From Liolophura sinensis (taxonomy: Eukaryota > Mollusca > Polyplacophora > Chitonida > Chitonidae): 64,000 bases of DNA. The first letter of the stretch is position 1; every line of letters starts with the position of its first letter. Positions 1-9,885 of this stretch are shown here, piece after piece. The notes beneath the pieces are model-generated. The model did not search any database and was not told the origin of the DNA. It saw only the letters and a list, made by a program, of their open reading frames with translations. The translations under genes were made by a program, and so were the position numbers. The stretch covers positions 52,176,984 to 52,240,983 of the forward strand of contig NC_088300.1 in assembly GCF_032854445.1 (NCBI RefSeq), written 5' to 3'.

Positions 1-407
1 TACCGGATGTTTCTGTTCTGGGTATTTTACTTAGTCTTTGTGGCGATAATTCTGTGTCGCAGTCAATGCCGAGGATTTCCACATTGATTCGATTATCTCT
101 TGTCACATTTATAACTCTGGCACGTACTTTTTTGTCAATATCTCCTGGTCGAAAGTCGACCGTGTTAACATTTGCAGACGACAAGAAAGAGTTGTACAAA
201 AAGTAGTGCCCGTACAGCCGAGTTGTAACTTTTGATTGGTCGATTTTATGAATGAAAAGATACACGGATCAATCAAAATGTTAGAATTTATATTATACGT
301 GGTGCATATCAAAAGGATATGTCATGTCTTATTACCCAGAAAAATGAACATTTATGGGATTAAAATAAATATCCTCGTGGTGTTCTTTTAAATAGGACGG
401 TCAGGCG
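1..407. other. No recognised feature
   Basis: AT-rich sequence, presumably a MED25 intron or upstream region. I looked for MED25 VWA or linker exons on both strands and saw none that I could support. Confidence 0.4.
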
Positions 408-507
408 TTGACCTGCAGATGGCCTTGGGTTTCCTTCAGGCTCTGCTTGCTGCGGTCATGTAAGTGAAATATTCTTTAGTTCCAATCACCAATCAAATAA
501 ATAAAGA
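408..507 (+). mobile_element. SINE 3' fragment
   Basis: This matches the 3' part of the main SINE: GACCTGCAGATGGCCTTGGG, GTAAGTGAAATATTCTT and a CAATCAAATAAATAAA tail. The tRNA head is missing, consistent with 5' truncation or decay. Confidence 0.7.
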
Positions 508-639
508 AATCATAACATCCTGCTAAGACTTACAAAGGACAAGAAATCACACTGTCTACAGTATTTTTTGGCATGGTGCCATCATCAGTGCATATTTTTA
601 CCTCAGTGTCTATTTGAGTACTGGGAAGCTCAACAGGCT

Positions 640-760
640 GTGGGCATCGATTGGCTCAGATGGTTACAGTGACTGCCATTTGGGACTGTCGGGCCTTAGA
701 CCCATGAGGTTGTGTGTTCAAATCCAGCTCATGCTATTTCAACTCCAGCAAGAAGTTAAA
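640..760 (+). mobile_element. tRNA-derived SINE-like head, upstream copy
   Basis: TTGGCTCAGATGG resembles a pol III A box and GTGTTCAAATCC a B box, spaced roughly as in a tRNA. The following AGCTCATGCT is shared with the main SINE family of the window. It lies inside the duplicated block. Confidence 0.5.
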
Positions 761-867
761 ACGTTTGTCAAGTACAGAAGCTGTAAAGGCACTCAGGTCT
801 TGTTGGCATTAAGACTAAGTGTGTAACTCTGATTCATGATGTGTATTGTGGATATATTTTGCTGCAG

Positions 868-1038
868 GCTGGCTTCGTTCACTTCCACCCAATCACCCAG
901 CGTGAGGTGCGCATGCTTATTTTGCTGTACAACAAGAAGAAGAAAATGTTTGTTGGGAGGATTCCTAAAAACCAGATGGAATTTGTCAATGGTATCAGAC
1001 AGGTGATTACATCCAGCAAAAACCAACAGAAACAAAAG
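868..1038 (+). CDS. Duplicated MED25 ACID C-terminal exon (upstream copy)
   Basis: This 171-nt open exon is preceded by TTTTGCTGCAG and followed by GTGATT, exactly like the exon at 4148-4318. The two differ at only three bases, giving one Cys-to-Phe change, one Lys/Arg change and one silent change. It encodes the end of the ACID domain (HFHPITQREVRML to QVITSSKNQQKQK). It lies 5' of the linker exon and is therefore out of order. It is phase 0 at both ends and the next exon at 1751 also starts in phase 0, so inclusion would keep the frame. If read through, it stops at TAG 1048-1050. It may be a spliced exon, a terminal exon of another isoform or copy, a silent relic, or an assembly artefact. 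Confidence 0.75.
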
Positions 1039-1750
1039 GTGATTCATTAGAAACTGATCCTTCTAATTGATCTTTATGGTTTAATCTATTAACCAAGTTT
1101 GCAAGTTCTCACAGATCAGTTTCTCACCATGGTTTCTCAGTTTTGGTGTTGAGCTAATAAGTTATCTGTTTTTTGGTGTCTTGAAATTGCTCAGCTGATT
1201 TCAGTTCCCCTTTTTAAGATTTTTTTTTTATTTTTCACTCTTAGCTGTACAGTAAGCTTAATTAGAGTTTGTGTTTGTGTTAGAGTTTGACAGAAGTAAA
1301 GAAAAATTTAAGAAAGTTGAAGTGGGACAATGCAGATATATAATAATTCAAAACATGTCTTCAAAGATTGTAGAACAAACAGTGGTTTTTTCTTATTAAT
1401 GCCTAATCAGAATGCAATTTCTATTGAATGGTGTTGGTATGTTGTTAGGCAAATTGTGAGGAAGGATTTGAAGGTAAAAATAAGTGACTTGCTTAAGTGG
1501 CATTTAGAAGTCGGTGAGGAGATACACTGGACAAGGCATTCTTATGGATGTACAACTTCTTGGTTTATTTAACACAACGTTTCGATGCAGATACTAGCAT
1601 CGTTATCAAGTGAATGATCGTTATCATATCTGGAAACAAGAACTTTGAAGTATTTGTCATAGTGAAAAGATCAGCCCTTTCTCCACCCAACAGAAAAAAA
1701 CCTTATTAAACCCCCAGCCACTTACGGTATCTCAACCCAATGTGTCGCAG

Positions 1751-1913
1751 GGAGATATGATGCAGCCAAACAAGAGGGGTCAGAACCAGTCTATAGCCGT
1801 GGGCCAGGCACCCTTTGGTAACCCAGAACAACCAATGGGCACGATTGCTCCTATCAACACCCCTAACATGATCCGTACCCCAGCTCCTCCACAGAGGACG
1901 ACAGTGTGGACAG
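1751..1913 (+). CDS. MED25: MED25 exon: linker before ACID domain
   Basis: The acceptor is GTGTCGCAG and the donor is GTAAGG. The 163 nt encode 54 residues rich in Pro, Gln and Asn (GDMMQPNKRGQ through APPQRTTVWTG), ending in phase 1. The phase fits the next exon: G joined to GT gives Gly before ALEWQEK. Low-complexity linkers between the VWA and ACID regions are usual in MED25, so position and composition support the assignment more than residue identity does. The acceptor follows directly on the duplicated block ending near 1665. Confidence 0.8.
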
Positions 1914-4330
1914 GTAAGGGCACCAAATTTTGCCAGGTGTCGTTTCTGTTACTTAGCTAATGACTCCTCATCATCCCAAGACTCAAAAGTTAAGTACAGC
2001 GCAAACCCCATGCGTACATACATACCCAAACTGTCCCAAATACACTAAACATTTGTGGCCAGCCATTGGGGTAACTGGCAAAGGGCAACAGCTCACACCA
2101 CCAGGAGGCCCTCCTGTTTTCTCTTCCCATAAACTGTACTGCATGTTTTGTGTGCTTGAATCGTGTGTTTATTTTTTTGTCTTGTAACATTTTTAAAATC
2201 AAAATGCAAATGGCTGCAGATCATTGCCTGCTGTTAATCTAAATTTACCCGACTTGAATGTTTGTCAACTGCAAAAGCTACTTTTGGTGTGGCATGAAAT
2301 TGGCAATGACTGGCAAGGTACAAGGTATGCACGTTGACAATGTAATTTATTCCAAGACTTATTTTTTGGGAGATTTGTATTACCCTTTTTTCTCAACATT
2401 TTCACATATGAAAGAACAACTTTCAGTGCACATTTTTAATTTCATTTTAGAGTCAAAGCAATATTGGTTGGATTGGCCAGTTTCAGGATGTCACAAAAAG
2501 TATAATTATGCCTTCAGAATATTCTTAAATAAACACATTGCAAAGAGGCGAAAAGGTTGAAGCATTACAGTAGGTTTTTATAGAGACCCAAAACATGAAG
2601 TAAAATGGAAAGAAGATGGAGCATCAATGTTTGTGGATTTCTTCTTGTTCTCTACAATACCCAGCTGTAATGTATAAATGTAAAGGTGACATTTTAAATA
2701 TTGCAGACTTTGCTTCTGCCAAAGGTCATTTGAGTATTCACAGTGTACCCAGAACATTTTTGTGGAAGAAGGAGACTTTGGTGGAGGAAAAGGCTACTTT
2801 GTTGTAGAATAAGCTACTTTTTTGTAAAATAAGGCTACTTTGTTGTAGAAAAAAGCTAATTTGTTGTAGAAAAAAGCTACTTTTTTGTAGAAGAAATTGT
2901 CTTTGTTTTTGTACAGGTGCTCTGGAGTGGCAGGAGAAGTCTAAGGTGCCAGGCCTAGGTTCCTCGGGCAAGCTTACGCGGTCTCTGGCGTGTACTGTGT
3001 CCATAGCTCAGGGAGAGGTAGATCTGTACGTAATATCACCACGCCCAACCGAGAACATCCTGTTATCAGTGAGGGTTGGGGAGGGGGGAAACAGTGTGAA
3101 TTTAAAATAGTTGGTGATTTATAGACATGCATCTTTTCTTGTGTTAAATGTCATTTTTGAAATGGCTGTTGGAGGTTTGAATAAAATTATGCTATCAATT
3201 GATAGTGTATCTATGTTGAGCATTGTTTTGACAGATGGTTTTTTTTTTCAAGTATCAAGAAAATAGAAGATATTTGTAACACTTCATCATGAGGGTAATT
3301 GTTCTTAGTATAAATTGGTAGAACTATTAATTTATCATCTTTTGGACTATACTGCAAGTGAATTTTTTTCATAATTTATTAAATTGAAATGTGGTTTGAA
3401 ATACAAATTGCATTATTGTTATTATTGTCTATTGTGCTTGTCTAAATTTGTCTGGAAGCTTCGTGGCATAAGTCTTAAGAATTGATCAACTTTGAGGTTT
3501 GTCTAGTTGATTGTCGATTTTCCAGTATTATTTGACATTTACCTTATCTCTCTCCTCCGTAGGAATACCAGCAAATGGCCAAACAAACTGATCATGCAGC
3601 TCATTCCCCATAGCCTTCTAAATCCACTCAATGACCTCCTGCGCAGATCTCAGATGGTTTCTTTCCACTTTGCCCAGACCGATTTGAACGCTCTGAAGAA
3701 TCTCTATAAAGTTCTGTTCAATGGTTTTGTAAGTATAGATCTGTGAATTACCATTCCTAAAGTTCTTAATTTTCATGTCTTATAGCACACCCTCTCACAA
3801 ACATCCTTAAAAGTCTTTACTTTTGAAACTATTTTGTTCGATATCAAATTTTTTGGCATGGTGCCATCATCAGTGCATATTTTTACCTCAGTGCCTATTT
3901 GAGTACTGGGAAGCTCAACAGGCTGTGGGCATCGATTGGTTCAGATGGTTACAGTAACTGCCATTTGGGACTTTCGGGCCTTAGACCTGTGAGGTTGTGT
4001 GTTCGAATCCAGCTCATGCTATTTCAACTCCAGCAAGAAGTTAAAACGTTTGTCAAGTACAGAAGCTGTAAAGGCGCTCAGGCCTTGTTGGCATTAAGAC
4101 TAAGTGTGTAACTTCATGATGTGTATTGTGGATGTATTTTGCTGCAGGCTGGCTGCGTTCACTTCCACCCAATCACTCAGCGTGAGGTGCGCATGCTTAT
4201 TTTGCTGTACAACAAGAAGAAGAGAATGTTTGTTGGGAGGATTCCTAAAAACCAGATGGAATTTGTCAATGGTATCAGACAGGTGATTACATCCAGCAAA
4301 AACCAACAGAAACAAAAGGTGATTCTTTAG
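1751..4330 (+). CDS. MED25: Mediator complex subunit 25, partial gene (linker plus ACID domain)
   Basis: Four exons (1751-1913, 2917-3025, 3563-3728, 4148-4318) join in frame with GT/AG borders. They encode a proline/glutamine-containing linker followed by the activator-interacting (ACID) domain. Recognisable stretches are GALEWQEK, LTRSLACTV, WPNKLIMQLIP, MVSFHFAQTDL, REVRMLILLYNKKK and FVNGIRQVIT, which match the human MED25 ACID domain as I know it. In the family this domain binds transcriptional activators and links them to Mediator and RNA polymerase II in the nucleus. The N-terminal VWA domain is not in the window and should lie to the left. The C-terminus is uncertain: the last exon either splices at 4319 or reads on four codons to TAG at 4328-4330. 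An extra copy of the last exon sits upstream at 868-1038. The gene converges with UMPS. Confidence 0.9.
1914..2765 (+). other. MED25 intron, no recognised feature
   Basis: Intron between the linker exon and the first ACID exon. Sequence is AT-rich with short chance frames only. The end of the intron holds the 21-bp repeat described separately. Confidence 0.6.
2770..2893 (+). repeat. 21-bp tandem repeat with CTAC/GTAG hairpins
   Basis: About six units of the type GCTACTTTGTTGTAGAAAAAA. Most units contain CTAC and GTAG facing each other across a T-rich loop of six or seven bases, so each RNA unit could fold as a small stem-loop. The array ends about 25 bp before the MED25 acceptor at 2916. Confidence 0.85.
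2917..3025 (+). CDS. MED25: MED25 exon: start of ACID domain
   Basis: The acceptor is TTTTTGTACAG. It encodes GALEWQEKSKVPGLGSSGKL and then TRSLACTVSIAQGEVDL, matching the first strands of the ACID beta-barrel. I place the donor at GATCT|GTACGT because only that phase (two bases left over) joins the next exon to read DLNTSKWPNKL. The alternative GAG|GTAGAT gives the wrong frame. A hairpin-forming 21-bp repeat ends about 25 bp before the acceptor. Confidence 0.85.
3026..3562 (+). other. MED25 intron, no recognised feature
   Basis: AT-rich intron bounded by GTACGT and CCGTAG. I see no repeat array, mobile element or exon in it. Confidence 0.7.
3563..3728 (+). CDS. MED25: MED25 exon: middle of ACID domain
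   Basis: The acceptor is CTCCTCCGTAG and the donor is GTAAGT. It encodes NTSKWPNKLIMQLIPHSLL, NPLNDLLRRSQMVSFHFAQT and DLNALKNLYKVLFNGF, the best conserved part of the ACID domain. It ends in phase 0, which fits the exon at 4148 (AGCVHFHP). No copy of this exon exists in the first 868 bases, so the upstream duplicate of the next exon is not part of a full second gene visible here. Confidence 0.92.
3928..4048 (+). mobile_element. tRNA-derived SINE-like head, downstream copy
   Basis: Duplicate of 640-760, with a perfect-looking B box GTTCGAATCC. It was carried along in the block duplication and is not an independent insertion. Confidence 0.5.
4148..4318 (+). CDS. MED25: MED25 exon: end of ACID domain
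   Basis: The acceptor is GCTGCAG; a possible donor GTGATT follows AAACAAAAG. It encodes AGCVHFHPITQREVRML through FVNGIRQVIT and SSKNQQKQK, the last strand and helix of the ACID fold. The donor is weak, and reading on gives Val-Ile-Leu and a TAG at 4328-4330, with AATAAA at 4465-4470. This may therefore be the terminal coding exon. I could not identify the Pro/Gln-rich tail present in vertebrate MED25. Confidence 0.9.
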
Positions 4331-4464
4331 AAACTGATCCTTCTAATTGATCTTTATGATTTCAGTTGCCCTCTCTAAGTTTTTATTGATTTTTTATTTT
4401 TATTTTTCACTCTAAGCTGAACAGTAAGCTTAATTAGAGTTGTGTTTGTGTTGGAGTTTGACAA

Positions 4465-4470
4465 AATAAA
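4465..4470 (+). promoter_or_regulatory. Possible MED25 polyadenylation signal
   Basis: AATAAA about 135 nt after the TAG at 4328-4330. The duplicate block near 1310 has AAGTAAAG at the matching place and lacks the signal. A second AATAAA lies at 4847-4852. Either could serve; without transcripts the choice is open. Confidence 0.35.
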
Positions 4471-4801
4471 GAAAAAATTAAGAAAGTTGAAGTAGGACAA
4501 TGGAAGTGTTGGTATGTTGTTAGGCAAATTGTGAGAAAGGATTTGAAGGTAAAAATAGGTGATATCATGGTGAGAAATTTTGTTGCAGTGTAAAAAAACA
4601 TTGCCTACATGATGATTGAATAACTCTACATTCATTTGTTGCTGTCTTATTTGTTTGTTTTTTTTATGATTTTTTTTTCTTTTCTTAGGTGTTCACAATT
4701 TATAATTTTTAGTACCAATGTTAGAGTGCATTAAATTTTATGAATGGAGATATTTTTCATATCTGCAAACAAGAACTTTGAAGTATTTGTCATAGTAGCT
4801 G

Positions 4802-4833
<32 letters not shown>

Positions 4834-4836
4834 GTA
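4802..4836. repeat. (AT)n microsatellite
   Basis: Alternating TA/AT tract with two interruptions, just before the AATAAA at 4847. Confidence 0.9.
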
Positions 4837-4852
4837 TCTACTTGGAAATAAA

Positions 4853-7800
4853 GAGTGAAGTTTTTCGAAACATCTTTGGGGCAAAATTTTAATCTGTTGT
4901 TTCCAGACTTGGATTTTGACATCGTGTTTGAGAGTACAGCCCACATTGATAGTATACAGTAGTAAAACTTGATGCATTTTCTGCAAAGTTTAAATGATTT
5001 AGTTGTAGAAATGTTTCTTATTAGAATGTGTTTTGGTTTGTGCACAGAATCCTATGATCCTCTTATTTTGTACTAGCAGTAGAAATTGAACATGTAAACA
5101 GCAGTACATTGTTTGTCTGTGATGTTATGTACATGTAAGACAGCTGTAGGTTAACCGCTATGTAGTCAGGTAGCCCCGACGACCAGTCCACATACTGTTT
5201 TTGGAGAGACAAAAAGTGAAATATGGAGTTTAGGATGTAGTTTACCATATAAAAATGGAGACTGAGTCTGTTCCAATTAACTTAGAATGTGGCTTAATGG
5301 ACAGATTTCTCTGATTTGGGATATGGTCCAACATGTGAAAAAGCTTCCCAGCTTTCTTCATGGGTTGTAAAAAGGTCAGTTTTCCTTTAGGCCCAGCAGT
5401 CAGTCTGGAAATTAAGTAGCCTGCTGTGGTGATGGGTCTTGATTGTCTTTTTGATATCATTTTGATATTTTGGTACCAAATGAAATGTTGCCTGTTGTTT
5501 CTTTATTGATTGACATGGTCAGTTAATATGCATGTTCATTGTAAATTTTGAATGAATTTGCCAAGCACAAAATATTTATGTCTTTGTTTTTTGTTTTGGA
5601 AGAGTGGAATTACAGATTCCTGAGCATTTTTTCAATGCAAACATTTTTTGAAAACTTCAAATTATATTGAAAGTCTGAATGAAAAGATTTATCTGTATAC
5701 CACTTCCTTTTGAATATGGACAATTTGTGCCTTTGTGAAAAAGTGAAATCATTACAGTTAGGAACCATTGTTTTATATAGTATGCTCTCATCTTTAAATA
5801 TATTTCATGAATAACACCATTTTTTTCCCTGTGTTTATGATTTAGGGTTAAATAAACAAAAGAAAAAAAAAGAAAAGCTAGAGAAAAGCAGGTAGTAATT
5901 AGTCAGATTATTGATACTGGTGCTGAAGGTGTATTTAGGAAAATGTTTATCGGTAATGTGATACACAATGAATGAATAGCTGAACACCACTTCAGCAATT
6001 CTACAGCCATATTGCAGCATTTACCCTGATGTACAGGAAAAGGACCAAGCAGTATTTGTTATGTTTTCCACCTGTAATGGCTTATTACTTGACCAGGAGA
6101 CACCAAGCTACGAATGCAACCTCAACATACAAAGGAATAACTAGGAAAGGTAGTCATTGCCACCCAGCTGCAGAAGCTGTGGGTTAGACTTTGTGGTCTG
6201 TAATTCACCTGTTAGATGAAATAGCCACCAAAGGTCCTATAAGTTTAGTTATTTGATTGGTTTTATTTAGTCAGCATTCATCAATGAAATTCTTTTAGCT
6301 GTTGTTCAGAATCATGTTGCACATTCTCTTGATACAGAGAATGCATGTGTATAAAGTACTATTAGAGATGAAGGCTGAGACGGATTGATTGTGATTTCTG
6401 ACATCACTTCCTGCCTCATCACTGTGGACCCCAGGGATCTCTGTACAAAATGTGCTATTGGTGGCAGTGATGTATAGCAAAAGGTAGATAACGACGCATG
6501 CGCTGCCAAGAGTATATCTGTTGGTTACTGAGGTAATGTTCTGTACATTAGGTGTCAACAAGGATCTTTTGGTTCAGTTTTTCACTTTGACAGGTAACTG
6601 ATGACACACTGGTTTCCACTGAGCTGTACTCAAACATTGGTCAACAGTTAGTCATTTCCTCTCCAGGTCATGACTTTGGCAGCCAGAGTATAAAGCAAGC
6701 ATTGATGATCACTGCCTTGTTAGCTTGTAATTTCGCTGACACACCATTGTCTTGTATTGTCTTAACCTCCTTCAATCACAGAAAAAACAAAGACATTTTC
6801 TCCAGATTTTTTTAGCGTTTATTTTAAGTTAAGCCGGGACAAACCAGATGATTTGTGAATGTCAGAGAACTGGTCAATGACCACATCAACAGGCTAACAG
6901 CTACAACCCTACATGAAGTAATGACTCCAAAAACAAACATGTAACATAGAAACAATGTGACAAAATGATGACGGTGAAAAAATCTAAGTGAAATGGAAAG
7001 GTCCTTTCCCAGCATACAAGTACATGTATGTTTAATTTTAGACTTCCCCAATGATTTCTCTTTTCTGCCACGCATACAGTTCATGTGGTGATAAATGGTT
7101 ACGTGAATTAAGCATAAATTCCACGAATCATTATGACGGGTGTTCATATGAGCAAATGATGCACAACTTTGAACTATTTAGATAGATAGAATTTGTGGTC
7201 TACAAATACTCCACTGGAGTTCAATGTCTACAAGAGACTCCAAGTTGGCTTTAATCCCAAATAGATTTGCGTTAAAAATATATGGTAACATGGGAGGCAT
7301 TCCACAAAATAGCAGTTATGTGTAGCACTAACATTATTCCTTAAAGCTTTTAACAGATTAAATAACAAATATGTTTTTTATTCAATCAAATCTGGAACTA
7401 CTGAATGGATTCTACAACTTCAGAAAAAAGTCAAAATCAAATTCAACCAATTTATCACTCTTTACTAAATAACGCTCTCAGAATACAACTACAGAAACGA
7501 AAAGCTTTACTATATCTACCCATTTTGTTACTACATGGGTGGAAATTAAAACTGGCCTATCCATTAGGTCAAATCCTAAACATGAACAATAGGAATTCTT
7601 GACCATATCGGACACCTGTGTAACAGATTTATGTTTATCTTCATTACAAAAACCTTGAATGGGGGACTAGAACAGTCAACAAAAGTTTTCAAAAACTCGG
7701 CACATCATAAAATATGCCTAGGCCAGTAATCAATTTTGCACTGAAAAATCATTAACCATAGGAGTTTAAACATTTCTAACCTGTGCGATGTTACCCCACT

Positions 7801-9441
7801 GAAAGCCTGTATAAAACTCCTCAAATGTACAAATTCTCCCATAAGGCTGAAGTCAAGCCTAGGATTGTATATCTACACAGTCAGCTGCACTTTTATGAAG
7901 TAATGAATATGTGTACTATACCCCTAACTCAGGCACAACCGGAGGGGTTGGTGAAACTGCTAGGCATGACTGTATAAGAGATCCTTCTGTGTACAAAATA
8001 AGCTTATCAACAAATACAATATACCAACATTTGTGAAAAAGCCTCACATTTTATATTCAACCACAAAATGAAGAGTCAACATCACCAATACAGCAGGGCC
8101 TTCCTTTTAAAACCACTTGCACACAATTATCTCCCCTTTTGAGCACGCCAAGCACAAGCCCTGCCAAGCATGTAATGTCTGTGAAGCCAATCTAATTGAT
8201 GTTTTCAGGACACCCATCACAAACTTGCCAATCAGCTTCTGGAACAAAGCCATTTAATGGAAACTACACATAATACTACAGCTCATCTCCCCAACATGCA
8301 TCAGGGCTGTAAAATCACCAGCTTATCTCTCGCAGACATCAACCTAACTGTAACATCGCTATCACCAGCTTATCTTTTGCAGATATTTTCCTTAAAAGAC
8401 CAGGTTTTTACACATCTGCTGCCATGGTAACAATTCCTGACTCACTAACAAATACCTCTCTCAATCCAATCCAATCCATACAACAGGCAATCACAAAAGA
8501 GTGACCTATCGTGAGTATGATGAACTACTTACAAAAAGTAGTTCACTCATAAATATAAGGTATGTGTCACAATGGGCCTATGACAAAGATCTAAAGCCCT
8601 GTTGTATATGTTCATATATAAACAATCTATTCCAGACATTCTCTAAGAGCTAATTCTGTAACATCTCACTAAGTAAACCAAACAGAATGAATGAATGAAA
8701 GAAAGGTTATGGCTTAACACCACATCAGCAATATTTCATCCATATTGTGGCGACCAAAAATCAATAAAAAACACAAACGTTAATTCTGAATTGTGAAGTG
8801 CAGGTGCTGATAATGTGACTAAAGCTGTTTAGTTTAACAACACGTAGACCAGTTACACACTGATCTATAATGATGCTCATAATGTTGCCTACAAATTCAG
8901 AGTGTTGTAGATTGCTGAGGCAATTATCAAAGTGCAAGACATTCATTTCATCACTTTAGTCATTGTTTTGGAAAAAAGATGACCTGAAATTTTGTGTCAA
9001 CAATAACATAACAAAAAGAAATTTTTGTTATTTTTGGAAACCAGCACTAAATGACAACTATGGCTGACAATACAAACAAGCTGTTATCCTTCACACCCTA
9101 CCAAGTACCCCACCTAGCTACACTGCCGGAAAGTTCAGTTTGTTAACTAGAGAATTTCACCTTCTACAGACATGAACCTGCAATTACATCTTCAGATCTT
9201 TGTCTTCATTGCATGATAATTAGTCTATTTATTCAATTCATGGATGATTTGATATTCAAAAATAGTTACGACCATAATTTTTACACTCCATATCAACAGC
9301 ACATTCAAGGGGAACAAATGGCACATGTGGGAGAGTTAACTCCCTTTGATGTTTTCCATGGAGATTGCCACAAACACACACAATTTCTCGCCACACTTAC
9401 ACTAACTCTCTCTCTCCCAGGCACACATGGGCTATTCTTGG
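4853..9441. other. Intergenic region between convergent MED25 and UMPS
   Basis: No exon could be supported on either strand. Contents seen: AT-rich sequence and old dispersed-repeat fragments near 5957-6018 and 8686-8752. A possible terminal exon after the acceptor near 6092 (ETPSYECNLNIQ, then stop) was noted but has no family support. The 3' UTRs of both genes may extend into it. Confidence 0.5.
8686..8752 (+). mobile_element. Fragment of dispersed repeat with CAGCAATATTTC core
   Basis: GAATGAATGAATGAAAG is followed by ACACCACATCAGCAATATTT and CATATTGTGGCGACC. Related fragments lie at 11347-11412 and, more decayed, at 5957-6018. The core recalls the SINE body ACTCAAGAATATTTCACTT, so a shared ancestral domain is possible. 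Confidence 0.5.
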
Positions 9442-9447
9442 TTTATT
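9442..9447 (-). promoter_or_regulatory. Possible UMPS polyadenylation signal
   Basis: AATAAA on the - strand about 250 nt after the UMPS stop. A GT-rich tract on the - strand (TTGTGTGTGTTTGTGG, about 9369-9386) lies downstream, as expected for a cleavage-stimulating element. The interval 9448-9694 would then be the 3' UTR. Confidence 0.5.
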
Positions 9448-9694
9448 AGGCATTAAGAGATATTCTCTCATGCCAACACAACATAAAAGTTCATAGTTTG
9501 TCAATCTGTTGGTATTTTAGTAACCTCGACAAAAGGAGGCAGCACCCGATTGCTTGTCATACATCACGGGACTGTCCAGCATCAAACAGTTTGTACGAAT
9601 GAACACTGGTCAAGACAGGCTGGCCAGACCATCCAGCTCAAGCCAGCGGTGGTCACTTAATGGTCAGGTTGAGGAGGTTCCTTCACCCCCTGCT

Positions 9695-9885
9695 TTAGGT
9701 GAAGAGAGATTTGTAGGCCTTGTAGCCTGCCTCTTGATACTGCTGAGCCGCCGCCACGGGGTCCTCTGCCTGGAGAATACCTCGTCCCACAATGATCACA
9801 TCTGATTGGTTCTCTTTTATTACTTGCTCTGGCGTAAGATACTGCTGCCCCAGTCCGTCGCCTGACCCTGTTTTTAGCTGTATAC
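9695..9885 (-). CDS. UMPS: UMPS terminal coding exon: ODC C-terminus
   Basis: 191 nt encoding [20 protein letters not shown] then [20 protein letters not shown] and [20 protein letters not shown] before FT and a TAA stop. VGRGI carries the phosphate-binding Arg of ODC. The acceptor is CATTGTCAG. Confidence 0.96.

Larger units (their letters stand above)
563..1665 (+). repeat. Duplicated block, upstream copy (contains extra MED25 exon)
   Basis: This block aligns in the same orientation with about 3848-4800. Shared landmarks are a GGCATGGTGCCATC start, a tRNA-like SINE, the whole 171-nt exon, the AGAAACTGATCCTTC flank, the TGTTGGTATGTTGTTAGGC stretch, and an ACAAGAACTTTGAAG stretch near 1640 and 4770. 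The copies differ by indels: this copy has about 110 extra bases near 1081-1195 and about 100 near 1330-1430. The 1485-1620 and 4563-4755 intervals do not align. The offset between the two exons is 3280 bp. Confidence 0.85.
3848..4800 (+). repeat. Duplicated block, downstream copy
   Basis: Partner of 563-1665. It contains the in-place MED25 exon 4148-4318 and the same intronic SINE-like sequence. Near-identity in both exon and intron suggests a fairly recent duplication, or two haplotypes joined in assembly. Confidence 0.85.

Noticed and set aside
63-197. Open stretch SMPRISTLIRLSLVTFITLAR on the + strand after a CAG
   Set aside because: No MED25 or other family resemblance and no donor at its end.
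3026-3035. Donor GAG|GTAGAT at about 3017 for the MED25 exon
   Set aside because: It gives the wrong phase for the next exon; GTACGT at 3026 restores NTSKWPNKL in frame.
4694-4714. Terminal MED25 exon VFTIYNF after the acceptor near 4690
   Set aside because: Good acceptor (TTTTCTTTTCTTAG) and phase, but only seven residues and no family support; the stop at 4328 is equally possible.
6093-6143. Terminal MED25 exon ETPSYECNLNIQRNN
   Set aside because: Phase fits but there is no similarity to the Pro/Gln-rich MED25 tail.
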